The notes under the pieces were generated by a model that was given only the letters and a program-made list of their open reading frames with translations, did not search any database and was not told the DNA's origin. Below are positions 46,455 to 55,017 of a stretch of 64,000 nucleotides of DNA, in pieces; positions within the stretch are counted from its first letter, which is position 1; each line of letters opens with the position of its first letter. Source of the DNA: Caldilineaceae bacterium (GTDB lineage: Bacteria > Chloroflexota > Anaerolineae > Caldilineales > Caldilineaceae); contig JACKBC010000015.1 of NCBI GenBank assembly GCA_020634755.1, forward strand, positions 62,001-126,000. The letters run 5' to 3'. A program made the position numbers and the translations under genes.

Positions 46455-47519
46455 ATGAAGCGTCTATTATGCGGAATAATTTTGGGCTTTGGCCTGTGTC
46501 TGACCTTACTTTGGCTGGTGGAAACCAACCGCGGCGCCCTGATCCAAACCGCGCTGGCCCAGTCGCCCGTCTCTGACCCAGCCATTTATGACAAGCCAAT
46601 TCCAGATACGATACAGTCGAATGCGGTTTCCCGGGATGTCCTTGAATATGGCCGGTTGGTCTTTGTAGCCAGCCGCCGCATTGCCGATAATGCCCTGGCT
46701 GAAATTGCCCCCAAGCTGCTGGCCGCGCGCGAAAGCGATACCCAATGGGTCTTTACGTCCAATGAAATTTTAACGGCCCTTTTCCAGACCGCCGAGACAG
46801 AATTGGCCACCATCGAGCCGCCGGCCAGCACGCTGGGCGCGCACCAAACGCTCATGCAGGCGCTGGATAATTGCAGCCAATCTGTGCAATCGGCCGGACA
46901 GGGCTTTGAGACCATCAAGCCCGAATATATTGAGCAAGCGCTAGAGCAGATGAACCGCTGTGCACACCAGGTGGCCGACGCCACCGATATGATGCTGGCG
47001 CTGGGCCAGGAGACGACCAGCACCACGACTTTGCCTGCGCCCACGGCTGCCTCGACATTGACCTTGGCACCCACGGCCACGTCGATTGTAACGTCTACTG
47101 CCCCATTGACAACCACGGCCATGATGACCGCGACTTCCACGGCAACGCCCACGGTAATGCCCACTTCCACGGTAACGCCCACTTTTACGGCGGCGGCCCT
47201 GCCCACAGAGTCACCCACCGCCGTGCTGCTGACGCCGGCGCCGTTGGCTACGATTGCGCCATTAGCTACGATTGCGCCGCTGGCCACGTTGACCGATACG
47301 CAGAGCAGCCAGGTCGATGCGCCCGTATATGTCTTTGATCCACGGCTCATTATGAACACCCCGGCCAGCTGCAACTGTTCCACCAAGCGTTACTGGTGCG
47401 CCAACTTTGTCTCGCAAGCCGACGCCCAAATTTGCTATGACCGCTGTCAGGCCCAGGTCGGCTTCGACGTGCATGAGCTGGATCCGGACCAAGACGGTAT
47501 GGCGTGCGAAGAAAGGTGA
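46455..47519 (+). CDS. Secreted protein with Thr/Pro-rich linker and Excalibur domain
   Basis: 354 residues. A signal peptide (about 1-35, cleaved near ALAQS) is followed by a helical domain of about 150 residues. From 185 to 285 there is a Thr/Ser/Pro/Ala-rich low-complexity linker with repeats such as TIAPLATIAPLA. The last 45 residues are an Excalibur-like calcium-binding module: CNCSTKRYWCANF, four to six Cys, and DPDQDGMACEE. Such proteins are typically cell-wall or surface linked. It precedes the glycosyltransferase cluster. The linker is a likely O-glycosylation target, which would fit that cluster (inference). Confidence 0.85.
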   Translation: MKRLLCGIILGFGLCLTLLWLVETNRGALIQTALAQSPVSDPAIYDKPIPDTIQSNAVSRDVLEYGRLVFVASRRIADNALAEIAPKLLAARESDTQWVFTSNEILTALFQTAETELATIEPPASTLGAHQTLMQALDNCSQSVQSAGQGFETIKPEYIEQALEQMNRCAHQVADATDMMLALGQETTSTTTLPAPTAASTLTLAPTATSIVTSTAPLTTTAMMTATSTATPTVMPTSTVTPTFTAAALPTESPTAVLLTPAPLATIAPLATIAPLATLTDTQSSQVDAPVYVFDPRLIMNTPASCNCSTKRYWCANFVSQADAQICYDRCQAQVGFDVHELDPDQDGMACEER

Positions 47520-47606
47520 TTTTTCGCACATCCAGGCAAATACCACAGGTTGAGCGTCCCCCATTCTGCGTGCAATCTGTTCCTTATACGCCCTGGGAAG
47601 AATATA

Positions 47607-47693
47607 TCACGACTTACGCAGCGCCCGTGGATCGTCTGGCGTACATAACATAGCTGACCTAGCAATTTTTCCTCTAGGCTTGCGTAAGTCCTC
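47607..47693. repeat. R2 element copy
   Basis: TCACGACTTACGCAGCGCCC at one end and TAGGCTTGCGTAAGTCC at the other. It lies between the Excalibur gene and the first glycosyltransferase and marks the left edge of the polysaccharide operon. Confidence 0.8.
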
Positions 47694-47804
47694 TATATGT
47701 TGATCGGTAGATTACGCGCGTTGTACATCCTGACGCACCAGCGGCGCCGCATGATTCATCTTCTGATCAATACCAACACATCACAGGTTTGAGAAGGTTG
47801 TTGT

Positions 47805-48791
47805 ATGAGTACTTCTTTTGTGAATGACATGTTAGCCCCCATGGGGCAGCCGGCCATTCATCATTCACAGACATTGGCCCCTGGTTTGGCTGGCAGCGAT
47901 GCGCCCACGCACATCGTTGCCCTGATTGCGGCCTATAACGAGGCCCGCTTTATTGGCAGCGTGGTCATCGGCGCCCGCGCCTTTGTAGATACCGTGGTGG
48001 TAGTAGACGACGGTTCGGCTGACGACACGCGGCGCATAGCTGAAAGCGCCGGCGCCCACGTATTGCCCATGCCGCAAAATGGCGGCAAAGGCGCGGCGCT
48101 GCAGCACGGTTTGAAATTTGTGCTGGAAACCTATAGCCAGTGCGCCATTGTGCTGCTGGACGGAGACGGCCAGCACGACCCCAACGAAATTCCCACCGTG
48201 GTCCAGCCTATTTTGGCCAACGATGCCGACATGGTGGTGGGCTCGCGCTTTCTAGACGTGCGCAGCCAGATCCCTTGGTGGCGGCAGATCGGCCAGCACA
48301 GCCTGACGCTGGTGACTAATGTGGCCTCGGGCGCCCCACTGACCGATTCGCAGAGCGGCTTTCGGGCGCTTTCCAGTCGGGCGGCGCAAAAGTTTACCTT
48401 CTCTGGCAAAGGCTTTTCCGTGGAATCGGAGATGCAATTTGCCGCCCGTCAACACGACTTGCGCGTGCAGGAAATCTCGATTACCTGCGTCTACGAAGAG
48501 CCGCCCAAACGCAACCCCGTCAAACACGGCCTGCAAGTGCTAGACGGCATTCTGCGCATGGTGCTGCAACTGCGGCCCCTCTTTTTCTTTGGCCTGCTGT
48601 CCGCCACCATGCTGATGATGGGACTAGTTTTGGGGCTCAAAGTGGTGACAAACTTCAATACCTATCACGAACTGGCGGTGGGCTACGCCCTGATTACAGT
48701 GATGCTGGTCGTCATGGGCAGCATATTTCTTTCAACCGGCGTCACGCTGCATGCGCTGCGTTCGTTCCTGGCCCAGCGGCTGGATAAATAG
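47805..48791 (+). CDS. GT2 glycosyltransferase, dolichyl/polyprenyl-phosphate sugar synthase type
   Basis: 328 residues. The GT-A core begins VALIAAYNEARFIGSVV (about 37-53), with VVVVDDGSADDT and the metal-binding LLDGDGQHDP (DGD/QHDP pattern of DPM-like enzymes). Two hydrophobic helices at about 255-320 anchor it in the membrane. Enzymes like this load a sugar on polyprenyl phosphate as a donor for periplasmic-face GT-C enzymes; the multi-pass protein at 55018 could use it. First gene of the glycan cluster. Confidence 0.9.
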   Translation: MSTSFVNDMLAPMGQPAIHHSQTLAPGLAGSDAPTHIVALIAAYNEARFIGSVVIGARAFVDTVVVVDDGSADDTRRIAESAGAHVLPMPQNGGKGAALQHGLKFVLETYSQCAIVLLDGDGQHDPNEIPTVVQPILANDADMVVGSRFLDVRSQIPWWRQIGQHSLTLVTNVASGAPLTDSQSGFRALSSRAAQKFTFSGKGFSVESEMQFAARQHDLRVQEISITCVYEEPPKRNPVKHGLQVLDGILRMVLQLRPLFFFGLLSATMLMMGLVLGLKVVTNFNTYHELAVGYALITVMLVVMGSIFLSTGVTLHALRSFLAQRLDK

Positions 48792-48813
48792 GAAGCTGTC
48801 AGCATTTCAGCTA

Positions 48814-48838
48814 GTTAGCTAATGGCTGACTAGCTAAC
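48814..48838. repeat. 8-bp inverted repeat between two glycosyltransferase genes
   Basis: GTTAGCTA (48814-48821) and TAGCTAAC (48831-48838) with a 9-base loop. Just upstream are CTGTCAGCATTTCAGCTAG words like those at 10258-10323. Confidence 0.5.
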
Positions 48839-48847
48839 AAGGTGATT

Positions 48848-49909
48848 ATGAACAATATCGAAAGCGCAAACCCACGTTGCAGCGTGATCATTGTGGGATA
48901 TAACAGTGCCGCCGATCTGCGGCCACTGCTGGCCATGCTGACGGCGCGGCTGGAGCCCGACGTGGAACTAATTTTGGTGGACAATGCGTCGACCGATGAG
49001 ACGGCGCAGGTGGCAGCGGACTATGCGCCCCAGGTGCGCTATGAAAAGCTGGCGCAGAATATTGGTTTTGCCGGCGGCAACAATGCTGGCGCCGCGCTAG
49101 CCCGCGGAGATATATTAATCTTCTTAAATCCTGATACTATGCCTCATGCCGGCTGGCTCAATGAACTAGTGCGGCCGCTGTTAGAAAAAGAAGTGGGCAT
49201 GAGCACGGCGCGCATTATCCACGCCCGCCGACCGCATCTGATCAACACCTGCGGCAACGACATTACGTGGACCGGGCTGACCGTCTGTCGTGGATTGGAC
49301 CAGCCAGTAGACCTGTGGGATACACCAGACGAGGTGGCGGCAGTTTCGGGCGCTTGCTTTGCCATCCGGCGGTCGCTTTTTAAAGAGTTGAATGGCTTTG
49401 ACGAGCGCTTTTTTCTTTACTACGAAGACACGGATCTATCGCTGCGCGTGCGGCTGGCAGGCTATCGCATTGTGTACGCGCCGCGGGCCGTGGTGGCGCA
49501 CCGCTATGTCTTTAAATTTAGCGCGCAAAAAGCCTATTATCAGGAACGCAACCGCTGGCTGGCGCTGCTCAAAACGCTGCGCTGGCCTACGTTACTCTTG
49601 CTGCTGCCCGGTCTGCTGCTGGGCGAATTGATGGCCTGGTGCTACGCCGGTCTCAACGGCAGGGACCACGTGCGGGCCAAGGCGCGCGGCTGGCGCTGGC
49701 TGTGCCGCAACCATGCGCTGATCCGCCAGGCGCGACGCGAAACCTTTGCGCAACGCCGCACGTCGGACGCCGCGCTGCTGCGCCACTGGTCGCCCACGCT
49801 GCGCTTTACCGGAACCGTGCCTGATACCGTGGCCTATGTGCTGGAAGGTGCGGCCTATTGGCTGCTGCGGGCGTATGGCGGCTTTTGCCGGCGCGTGGCG
49901 GTCTGGTGA
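48848..49909 (+). CDS. GT2 glycosyltransferase (rhamnosyltransferase-like)
   Basis: 353 residues from ATG 48848 (AAGG six bases upstream). The GT-A core has SVIIVGYNSAADL, ILVDNASTDET and NIGFAGGNNAGAALARGD, then FLNPDT (DxD position) and GFDERFFLYYEDTDLSLRVR, the signature of WbbL-like rhamnosyltransferases. The C-terminal third carries a hydrophobic segment (LLLLLPGLLLGELM) that probably sits in the membrane. It is a close paralogue of 56623-57684 with the same layout, so two successive residues of one glycan may be added by this pair. It lies between a DPM-type GT2 and a GT4. Confidence 0.92.
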   Translation: MNNIESANPRCSVIIVGYNSAADLRPLLAMLTARLEPDVELILVDNASTDETAQVAADYAPQVRYEKLAQNIGFAGGNNAGAALARGDILIFLNPDTMPHAGWLNELVRPLLEKEVGMSTARIIHARRPHLINTCGNDITWTGLTVCRGLDQPVDLWDTPDEVAAVSGACFAIRRSLFKELNGFDERFFLYYEDTDLSLRVRLAGYRIVYAPRAVVAHRYVFKFSAQKAYYQERNRWLALLKTLRWPTLLLLLPGLLLGELMAWCYAGLNGRDHVRAKARGWRWLCRNHALIRQARRETFAQRRTSDAALLRHWSPTLRFTGTVPDTVAYVLEGAAYWLLRAYGGFCRRVAVW

Positions 49910-49923
49910 GGGGAGCAAATCGC

Positions 49924-51078
49924 ATGAAAATTGCGCACGTCACCGCCACCTTTCCACCCTATTATAGCGGCACTGGTATGGTCTGTTATCATAACGCGCG
50001 CGGGCTGGCTGCATTGGGTCACGAGGTTACGGTGTTTACCGCGGATCACCCGCAAGGGGAGTTGGATCCTCCTACAGGTGTACGAGTTGTGCGCTTACCG
50101 GTAGCATTTCGATTTGGCAATGCGCCTTTTCTGCTGGATCTTTTGCGTATTGCCGAATATGACGTGATCCACCTGCACCATCCATTTATTTTCGGTGCTG
50201 AAATGATTAGCGCGGCCGCGCGGCGAGCGGGAATTCCATACGTGCTGACGCATCACAACGATCTGATCGGAACCGGGCTGCGCCATCAGCTTTTTACGCT
50301 GTACACCCGCGTCAGCAGCCGCGCCATCTTTGGCAACGCCAGCCGTTTGTGCGCCGTATCGCTGGATCACGCCGACCATTGTCAGCTTGCGCCGCTCTTT
50401 GCCCAATATCGGGACAAAGTGGTGGAGGCGCCCAATGGGGTTGATGCGCAACACTTCCGGCCCGATGTGGATTGCGCCTTTGTGCGCCGGCAGATTGGCG
50501 TCGCGCCCGACACCCCCGTTGTGCTCTTTGTGGCGGCGCTGGACGTGGCGCATCACTTTAAGGGCGCGGGGTTGTTTTTGGCAGCGGTCGCCCAGCTATT
50601 GAAAAGTGATAAAGGCGGAATAGATGCCCATTTTGTGCTGATTGGCGATGGTGACTTAAAAATCAGCCTCATTCGGCAGGCGCAATCGTTGGGCGTTGGC
50701 GAGCGCACGCACTTTTTGGGCAACATCCCCAATCAGCAGCTCCCGCCCTATTACGCAGCGGCGGACGTAACAGTGTTGCCATCGTCGCCGCCCGAGTCCT
50801 TTGGCATGGTGCTGATTGAAAGCATGGCCTGCGGCACGCCGGTAATCGCCAGCGACATTGCCGGCGTGCGTTCGGTAGTGAATCATGGCGTGGACGGCTT
50901 GCTGATGCGGCACGGTGATGGTGACGATCTGGTGGCTCAATTGCAAAAAATGGTGATGGATGCCAAACTGCGCCAAAGTATGGCGCTGGCAGGACGCGCC
51001 AAAGTGGAACGCAAGTACGCTTGGGAGAAAGTCTGCGCCAAGCTATCCGCCATGTATCACGAAATTCAACACACATAA
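49924..51078 (+). CDS. GT4-family glycosyltransferase
   Basis: 384 residues from ATG 49924 (GGGGAG nine bases upstream). GT-B fold: MKIAHVTATFPPYYSGTGMV at the start, then DVIHLHHPFIFG and YVLTHHNDL, as in PimB-like enzymes. The C-terminal donor site is ESFGMVLIESMACGTPVIAS (EX7E) with HFLGNIPNQQLPPYYAAADV before it. A retaining transferase for a lipid-linked or nascent glycan. It ends two bases before the flippase fusion gene. Confidence 0.93.
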   Translation: MKIAHVTATFPPYYSGTGMVCYHNARGLAALGHEVTVFTADHPQGELDPPTGVRVVRLPVAFRFGNAPFLLDLLRIAEYDVIHLHHPFIFGAEMISAAARRAGIPYVLTHHNDLIGTGLRHQLFTLYTRVSSRAIFGNASRLCAVSLDHADHCQLAPLFAQYRDKVVEAPNGVDAQHFRPDVDCAFVRRQIGVAPDTPVVLFVAALDVAHHFKGAGLFLAAVAQLLKSDKGGIDAHFVLIGDGDLKISLIRQAQSLGVGERTHFLGNIPNQQLPPYYAAADVTVLPSSPPESFGMVLIESMACGTPVIASDIAGVRSVVNHGVDGLLMRHGDGDDLVAQLQKMVMDAKLRQSMALAGRAKVERKYAWEKVCAKLSAMYHEIQHT

Positions 51079-51080
51079 TT

Positions 51081-54000
51081 ATGAATATTGTTCGCGGCGC
51101 TGCCTTCTTGATGATTGGCAGCTTCATTGCGCAGGCGCTAAGCGCAGGGACTGGTCTGCTGATCGCACGACGAGCCGGCCTGGATGCATATGGGCAGTAT
51201 GCTACAGCCTTTGCGCTAGCAGGCGCTTTTGCGCAGACATTCTTGTTTGGCATAGACAGCATTTTGCCGCGCGAAATTGCCAAGTGTCCACGGGCGGTAG
51301 CTAACGTTTTAGTCAATACATTGATACCCGTGCTGGTCTGGTCGATGCTGATTGTGGCAGTCATCGTGCTGGTGGGCATAGAGTTGGGATTTAGCGGCAA
51401 CGTACTTACTATCCTGCTGATGGCGGCGCCGATTTTTGCCCTGCGCGGTCTGATTAACCTGGGCCGTTCAGCACTGCGCGGCCTGGAACGTATGCAAAAG
51501 GATGCGATGATTCAGGTCATCGAAGCGCTGCTGGTGTTGGTGGCGATAGCGGCCACACTTGCCGTTTCACCCTCCATTTTGCACGCCATCCTGGCTATGT
51601 TGGCAGCCGAACTGCTGGCGCTAGGATACATGGTTCATTTGAGTATGCGCAGTTTTACGGGCTCCGTTCGTTTTGCGTGGCGAACGAGTATCCAGTTAAT
51701 GCAGGCGGCTGTACCGGTGGGCGCCACGTTTATGCTCATGGGATTCAATTTCCGTTTAGATACAATTATCCTGTCGGCATATCATTCTGAAACAGAAGTG
51801 GGGCTTTATTCTGCCGCCTTCAGCATTATTGTACTGACCAGCGCCATAAGCCTGGTTTCGGCGGCGATCTTGCCGCGTCTCTCGGCCCTGGCCGATTCGA
51901 ATCGAGATGAATTTCGCAATTTGTGGGGCACAGGTTTGCGCTATACGCTGATTATAGGACAGGGTGTGGGAATGAGCATTAGTTGGCTGGCGCCGTGGCT
52001 CATACACCTTTTGTACGGCGTCGAATTTACAGCGGCCACGCCGCTGCTGCGCGTCCTGGGCATTGTGGCCACGCTACCCTTTATCAATCGCTATTTGTGG
52101 GACGTTCTGATCGCCCTTGGTGAGCAGAAGTCAATCTTTCTTTCAGCCATTGTTTCGGCGCTAGCCACACTGCTTTGTGGCCTCTTCGTAATCCCCATTT
52201 GGGGTGTTTATGGAGCCGCGGCCACTGCTATCATACGTGAAGTGTGCCAGCTATGCGTACTTGGTTATTTTGCGTTTCGCTGCGCCCCCGCCATCCGTTG
52301 GCAAGAGGCGGTTTGGGCCCCCGTTGGTGCGGCTTTGACCATGCTGATTATTCTGATTTTTGTTCAAGTTCAACATCTAAGTGATATGTACGCACTATTC
52401 ATGCTGCCCTTCGGCATTCTACTCTATCTGGCCGCGCTGCTGTTCACCAATGGCATTCAGCGGCGCGAGCTGGCCGGTTGGAGCAAGCGTTTGGCCGTGC
52501 TGGCGGTGATAGCCGGAAGTGCAGGACTGCTGGTACATCCGCAGACAGCGCTGGCGGCCCAAAGTTGTCCTTCCGCCTATCAAGCGCTCGACGCCAATGG
52601 TGATGGCCGCGCCGAAGCCCTGCAAATTGCGGCCCATTTTAGCCTGGCCGCGCAGGATCAAATTACCGTCTATTTGAGTGCAGATCAAACCGACGCGCGG
52701 CCCGCCGACCGGAGCTGCTGGACCGATTATGTGGATTTTGTTGATGAAACGTGGGTCTTTGACGCCGGCGCCAATGGCGACGCCAACCTGATTATCTTTT
52801 TTGCGCGGTCGGGCAATGCCCTCACCGCCGAGCTGTATGATGACCTGGATGGCGACAATGCGGTGGCCTATGCCGTACAGGACAATCGGGTTGTGATTGG
52901 CGAAACGTTACCCCAAACCAGGCGCGCCGCCACGTGGTCGATGCGGGTGGTGGCGCCGGCCGGCTGGTGGGTGCGGCCGGGGAATGGTGACGCCATGCGG
53001 GCCAACTACAACCTGAATTTGTACGTCAACGGCAATATTGAGGCCGTCTTTGGCACAAGCCAATTTGCCGATCTGTTGCAGAACGATGCCAATGTTGACT
53101 TCGAGATTCAAGTCTATGACGTGGACGATGATGGCCACCCCGAATACGATCTGCGCTTTTTGCCCGCGCTGCTGCGGCTGCGCGGGTTGGGCGGCTTTAA
53201 TACGCATCTAATGATGAATCTGGCCGACAACGAAGAGGTGCTGCCGCCCGGTGCATATTGGCCCTATGTGGGCGCGGCCGCGGAGTCCACCAACAACGTA
53301 ATTCAGCGCACCAACAGCCAACGGCAGCCGCCCATTCTGGTCGATTGGAATGCCAGCAAAATCGTGGCCATTCACGAAATGGTGGCCTCGCGGGCGGGCG
53401 AGAACAACTGCTTCTATTACAGCAGCACGCGTCCCCAGGCCGGCGCCCCGAGCGATATGAATTTTGAGGCGCCCTTTTGTTTCTACGATCTGGCGGGCGA
53501 TCAGGATGCGATCCCCGAGCTGATTATCCGCAACCAATATTGGACGCCCAACGATCCGATTTTTCTGCTCGGTCAGTTTCCGCACCCGCTGGCCCAGGTG
53601 CGCTATTCGTGGGATCAAAACAACGATGGCGCATTGGATTACGCGCTAGGGTTGACGGGGCGCAAAACGTTGGATGCAAGCGTGCGCGTGCTCGATTATG
53701 AGCTGAATACAGTGCCGTACGCAGATTTTCCGGCGTGGGCCATGCAGAATAATTGGGACACAGCCGTCTTTGTGGCTGCCGAAAAAGAGTACTTTTCCAA
53801 CGAGGGCATCTATGAAGTGGATCTGCCGCTCGATCTGGTGGCCAATTATTTGACCGGTCGCACGACCGCCATGCCCGAAGCCGACATCGACGAATACATG
53901 CGCAACGTGATTTCTGGGGCGACGCGCGGCCTGCGGCTCGAGCGCAATTTGCACTTCGATCAGCCGCCCCAGCTCTATTTCAGCCCCATTGATGGTCAAG

Positions 54001-55013
54001 TGCATCTGCTCAATGCGCACGACGGCATCTGGCAATTGCAGGCGGGTGGCGCCATTTATTACACCAATCTGGATGCCGATCCGTACATTGACCAGTGGCA
54101 GTATGTGGATGAACAGGGCGCGGCGCAGACGCTGATTCAAGCCGCCGGGTGGTTGATTCAGGCCGACGGGCAAAATGTGCAGCTCGCACCCAGCGCGCCC
54201 GCTAAGGCCATGTTGACCTTTGCCCCACCGCAGAGCCAGGACGAATACAGCCAGCTCAGCACCAAGCTCGCCGCCGCGCAACGTTCGTGGCAGGCGGTGC
54301 GACCGGGCGAGACCGGACCCACGACTTTTCTAGCCGCGTCCGCTCTGTTTTCCCAAGACAGCATCCATCTGTCCGGCGTGCAGATGACCAATTTCCGCGT
54401 AACCGACGCCGGCTTTCGCTTTGTGCTGGATGCGACGGCCCTGCCCGCCGCAGCGGACCAACAGTTAGCGGGGCGTAAATTGGCGCCCGCGCAATATGTG
54501 GTGACGGTGGCCGATGGCCAGCTCGCTGTGTCGCCATTGGCGCCGGCCAATCCAAGCTTTGCCGTGGACAGCGCCCAGTTGCCGGCCCAATGGCTGGCCC
54601 TTGAGCCCTACACGGTAGTCGTCGTTGGCTCGAATTCGGGCAACGCCGATCTGTCGCCGCTCAACGTCACGCTCATTGCCACCGATGCTGCTGGCAACGA
54701 AATCAGCGTGGCGGAAAGCGAGCAGCCTTTGTTGGCCGAAGCATCCACAAGGTATCGCTACAGTTGGACGCCGCCACACGCCGGGGCGTGGACGCTCTCG
54801 GCGCGCGCCGCAACGGGCGCAGAAGTGTATGCCGCCACGGATCTGCTTGCTTTGACTGTGGATGCGCCCGTGACGCCGGTGCTGCCCTGGTTTTTCAAAG
54901 AACTTGGGGCAGCGCGTTGGGGGCTGCTTTTGCTGGCCGGCAGCATGACGGTCATTGTCTTGGGCATTCTGTTGCTGATCATGCCAGCGCTGCGCGTGCA
55001 GAGAGAGGTTTAG
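51081..55013 (+). CDS. Wzx-type polysaccharide flippase fused to a giant extracellular calcium-loop domain
   Basis: 1,310 residues from ATG 51081, two bases after the GT4 stop. Residues 1-470 are a MOP-superfamily flippase with about 14 membrane helices (FLMIGSFIAQALSAGTGLL, GLINLGRSALRGLERM, EVGLYSAAFSIIV). A further helix at about 471-491 (LAVLAVIAGSAGLLVHPQTA) looks like a fused signal peptide. About 790 residues follow with many Asp-rich loops: LDANGDGRAE near 503, LDGDNA near 589, VDDDGHPE near 678 and DQNNDGALDYA near 846. They resemble dockerin/FG-GAP calcium loops. A final helix near 1280-1305 anchors the end. It exports lipid-linked oligosaccharide; the outside part may bind or guide glycan (inference). 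Confidence 0.85.
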   Translation: MNIVRGAAFLMIGSFIAQALSAGTGLLIARRAGLDAYGQYATAFALAGAFAQTFLFGIDSILPREIAKCPRAVANVLVNTLIPVLVWSMLIVAVIVLVGIELGFSGNVLTILLMAAPIFALRGLINLGRSALRGLERMQKDAMIQVIEALLVLVAIAATLAVSPSILHAILAMLAAELLALGYMVHLSMRSFTGSVRFAWRTSIQLMQAAVPVGATFMLMGFNFRLDTIILSAYHSETEVGLYSAAFSIIVLTSAISLVSAAILPRLSALADSNRDEFRNLWGTGLRYTLIIGQGVGMSISWLAPWLIHLLYGVEFTAATPLLRVLGIVATLPFINRYLWDVLIALGEQKSIFLSAIVSALATLLCGLFVIPIWGVYGAAATAIIREVCQLCVLGYFAFRCAPAIRWQEAVWAPVGAALTMLIILIFVQVQHLSDMYALFMLPFGILLYLAALLFTNGIQRRELAGWSKRLAVLAVIAGSAGLLVHPQTALAAQSCPSAYQALDANGDGRAEALQIAAHFSLAAQDQITVYLSADQTDARPADRSCWTDYVDFVDETWVFDAGANGDANLIIFFARSGNALTAELYDDLDGDNAVAYAVQDNRVVIGETLPQTRRAATWSMRVVAPAGWWVRPGNGDAMRANYNLNLYVNGNIEAVFGTSQFADLLQNDANVDFEIQVYDVDDDGHPEYDLRFLPALLRLRGLGGFNTHLMMNLADNEEVLPPGAYWPYVGAAAESTNNVIQRTNSQRQPPILVDWNASKIVAIHEMVASRAGENNCFYYSSTRPQAGAPSDMNFEAPFCFYDLAGDQDAIPELIIRNQYWTPNDPIFLLGQFPHPLAQVRYSWDQNNDGALDYALGLTGRKTLDASVRVLDYELNTVPYADFPAWAMQNNWDTAVFVAAEKEYFSNEGIYEVDLPLDLVANYLTGRTTAMPEADIDEYMRNVISGATRGLRLERNLHFDQPPQLYFSPIDGQVHLLNAHDGIWQLQAGGAIYYTNLDADPYIDQWQYVDEQGAAQTLIQAAGWLIQADGQNVQLAPSAPAKAMLTFAPPQSQDEYSQLSTKLAAAQRSWQAVRPGETGPTTFLAASALFSQDSIHLSGVQMTNFRVTDAGFRFVLDATALPAAADQQLAGRKLAPAQYVVTVADGQLAVSPLAPANPSFAVDSAQLPAQWLALEPYTVVVVGSNSGNADLSPLNVTLIATDAAGNEISVAESEQPLLAEASTRYRYSWTPPHAGAWTLSARAATGAEVYAATDLLALTVDAPVTPVLPWFFKELGAARWGLLLLAGSMTVIVLGILLLIMPALRVQREV

Positions 55014-55017
55014 AAAT

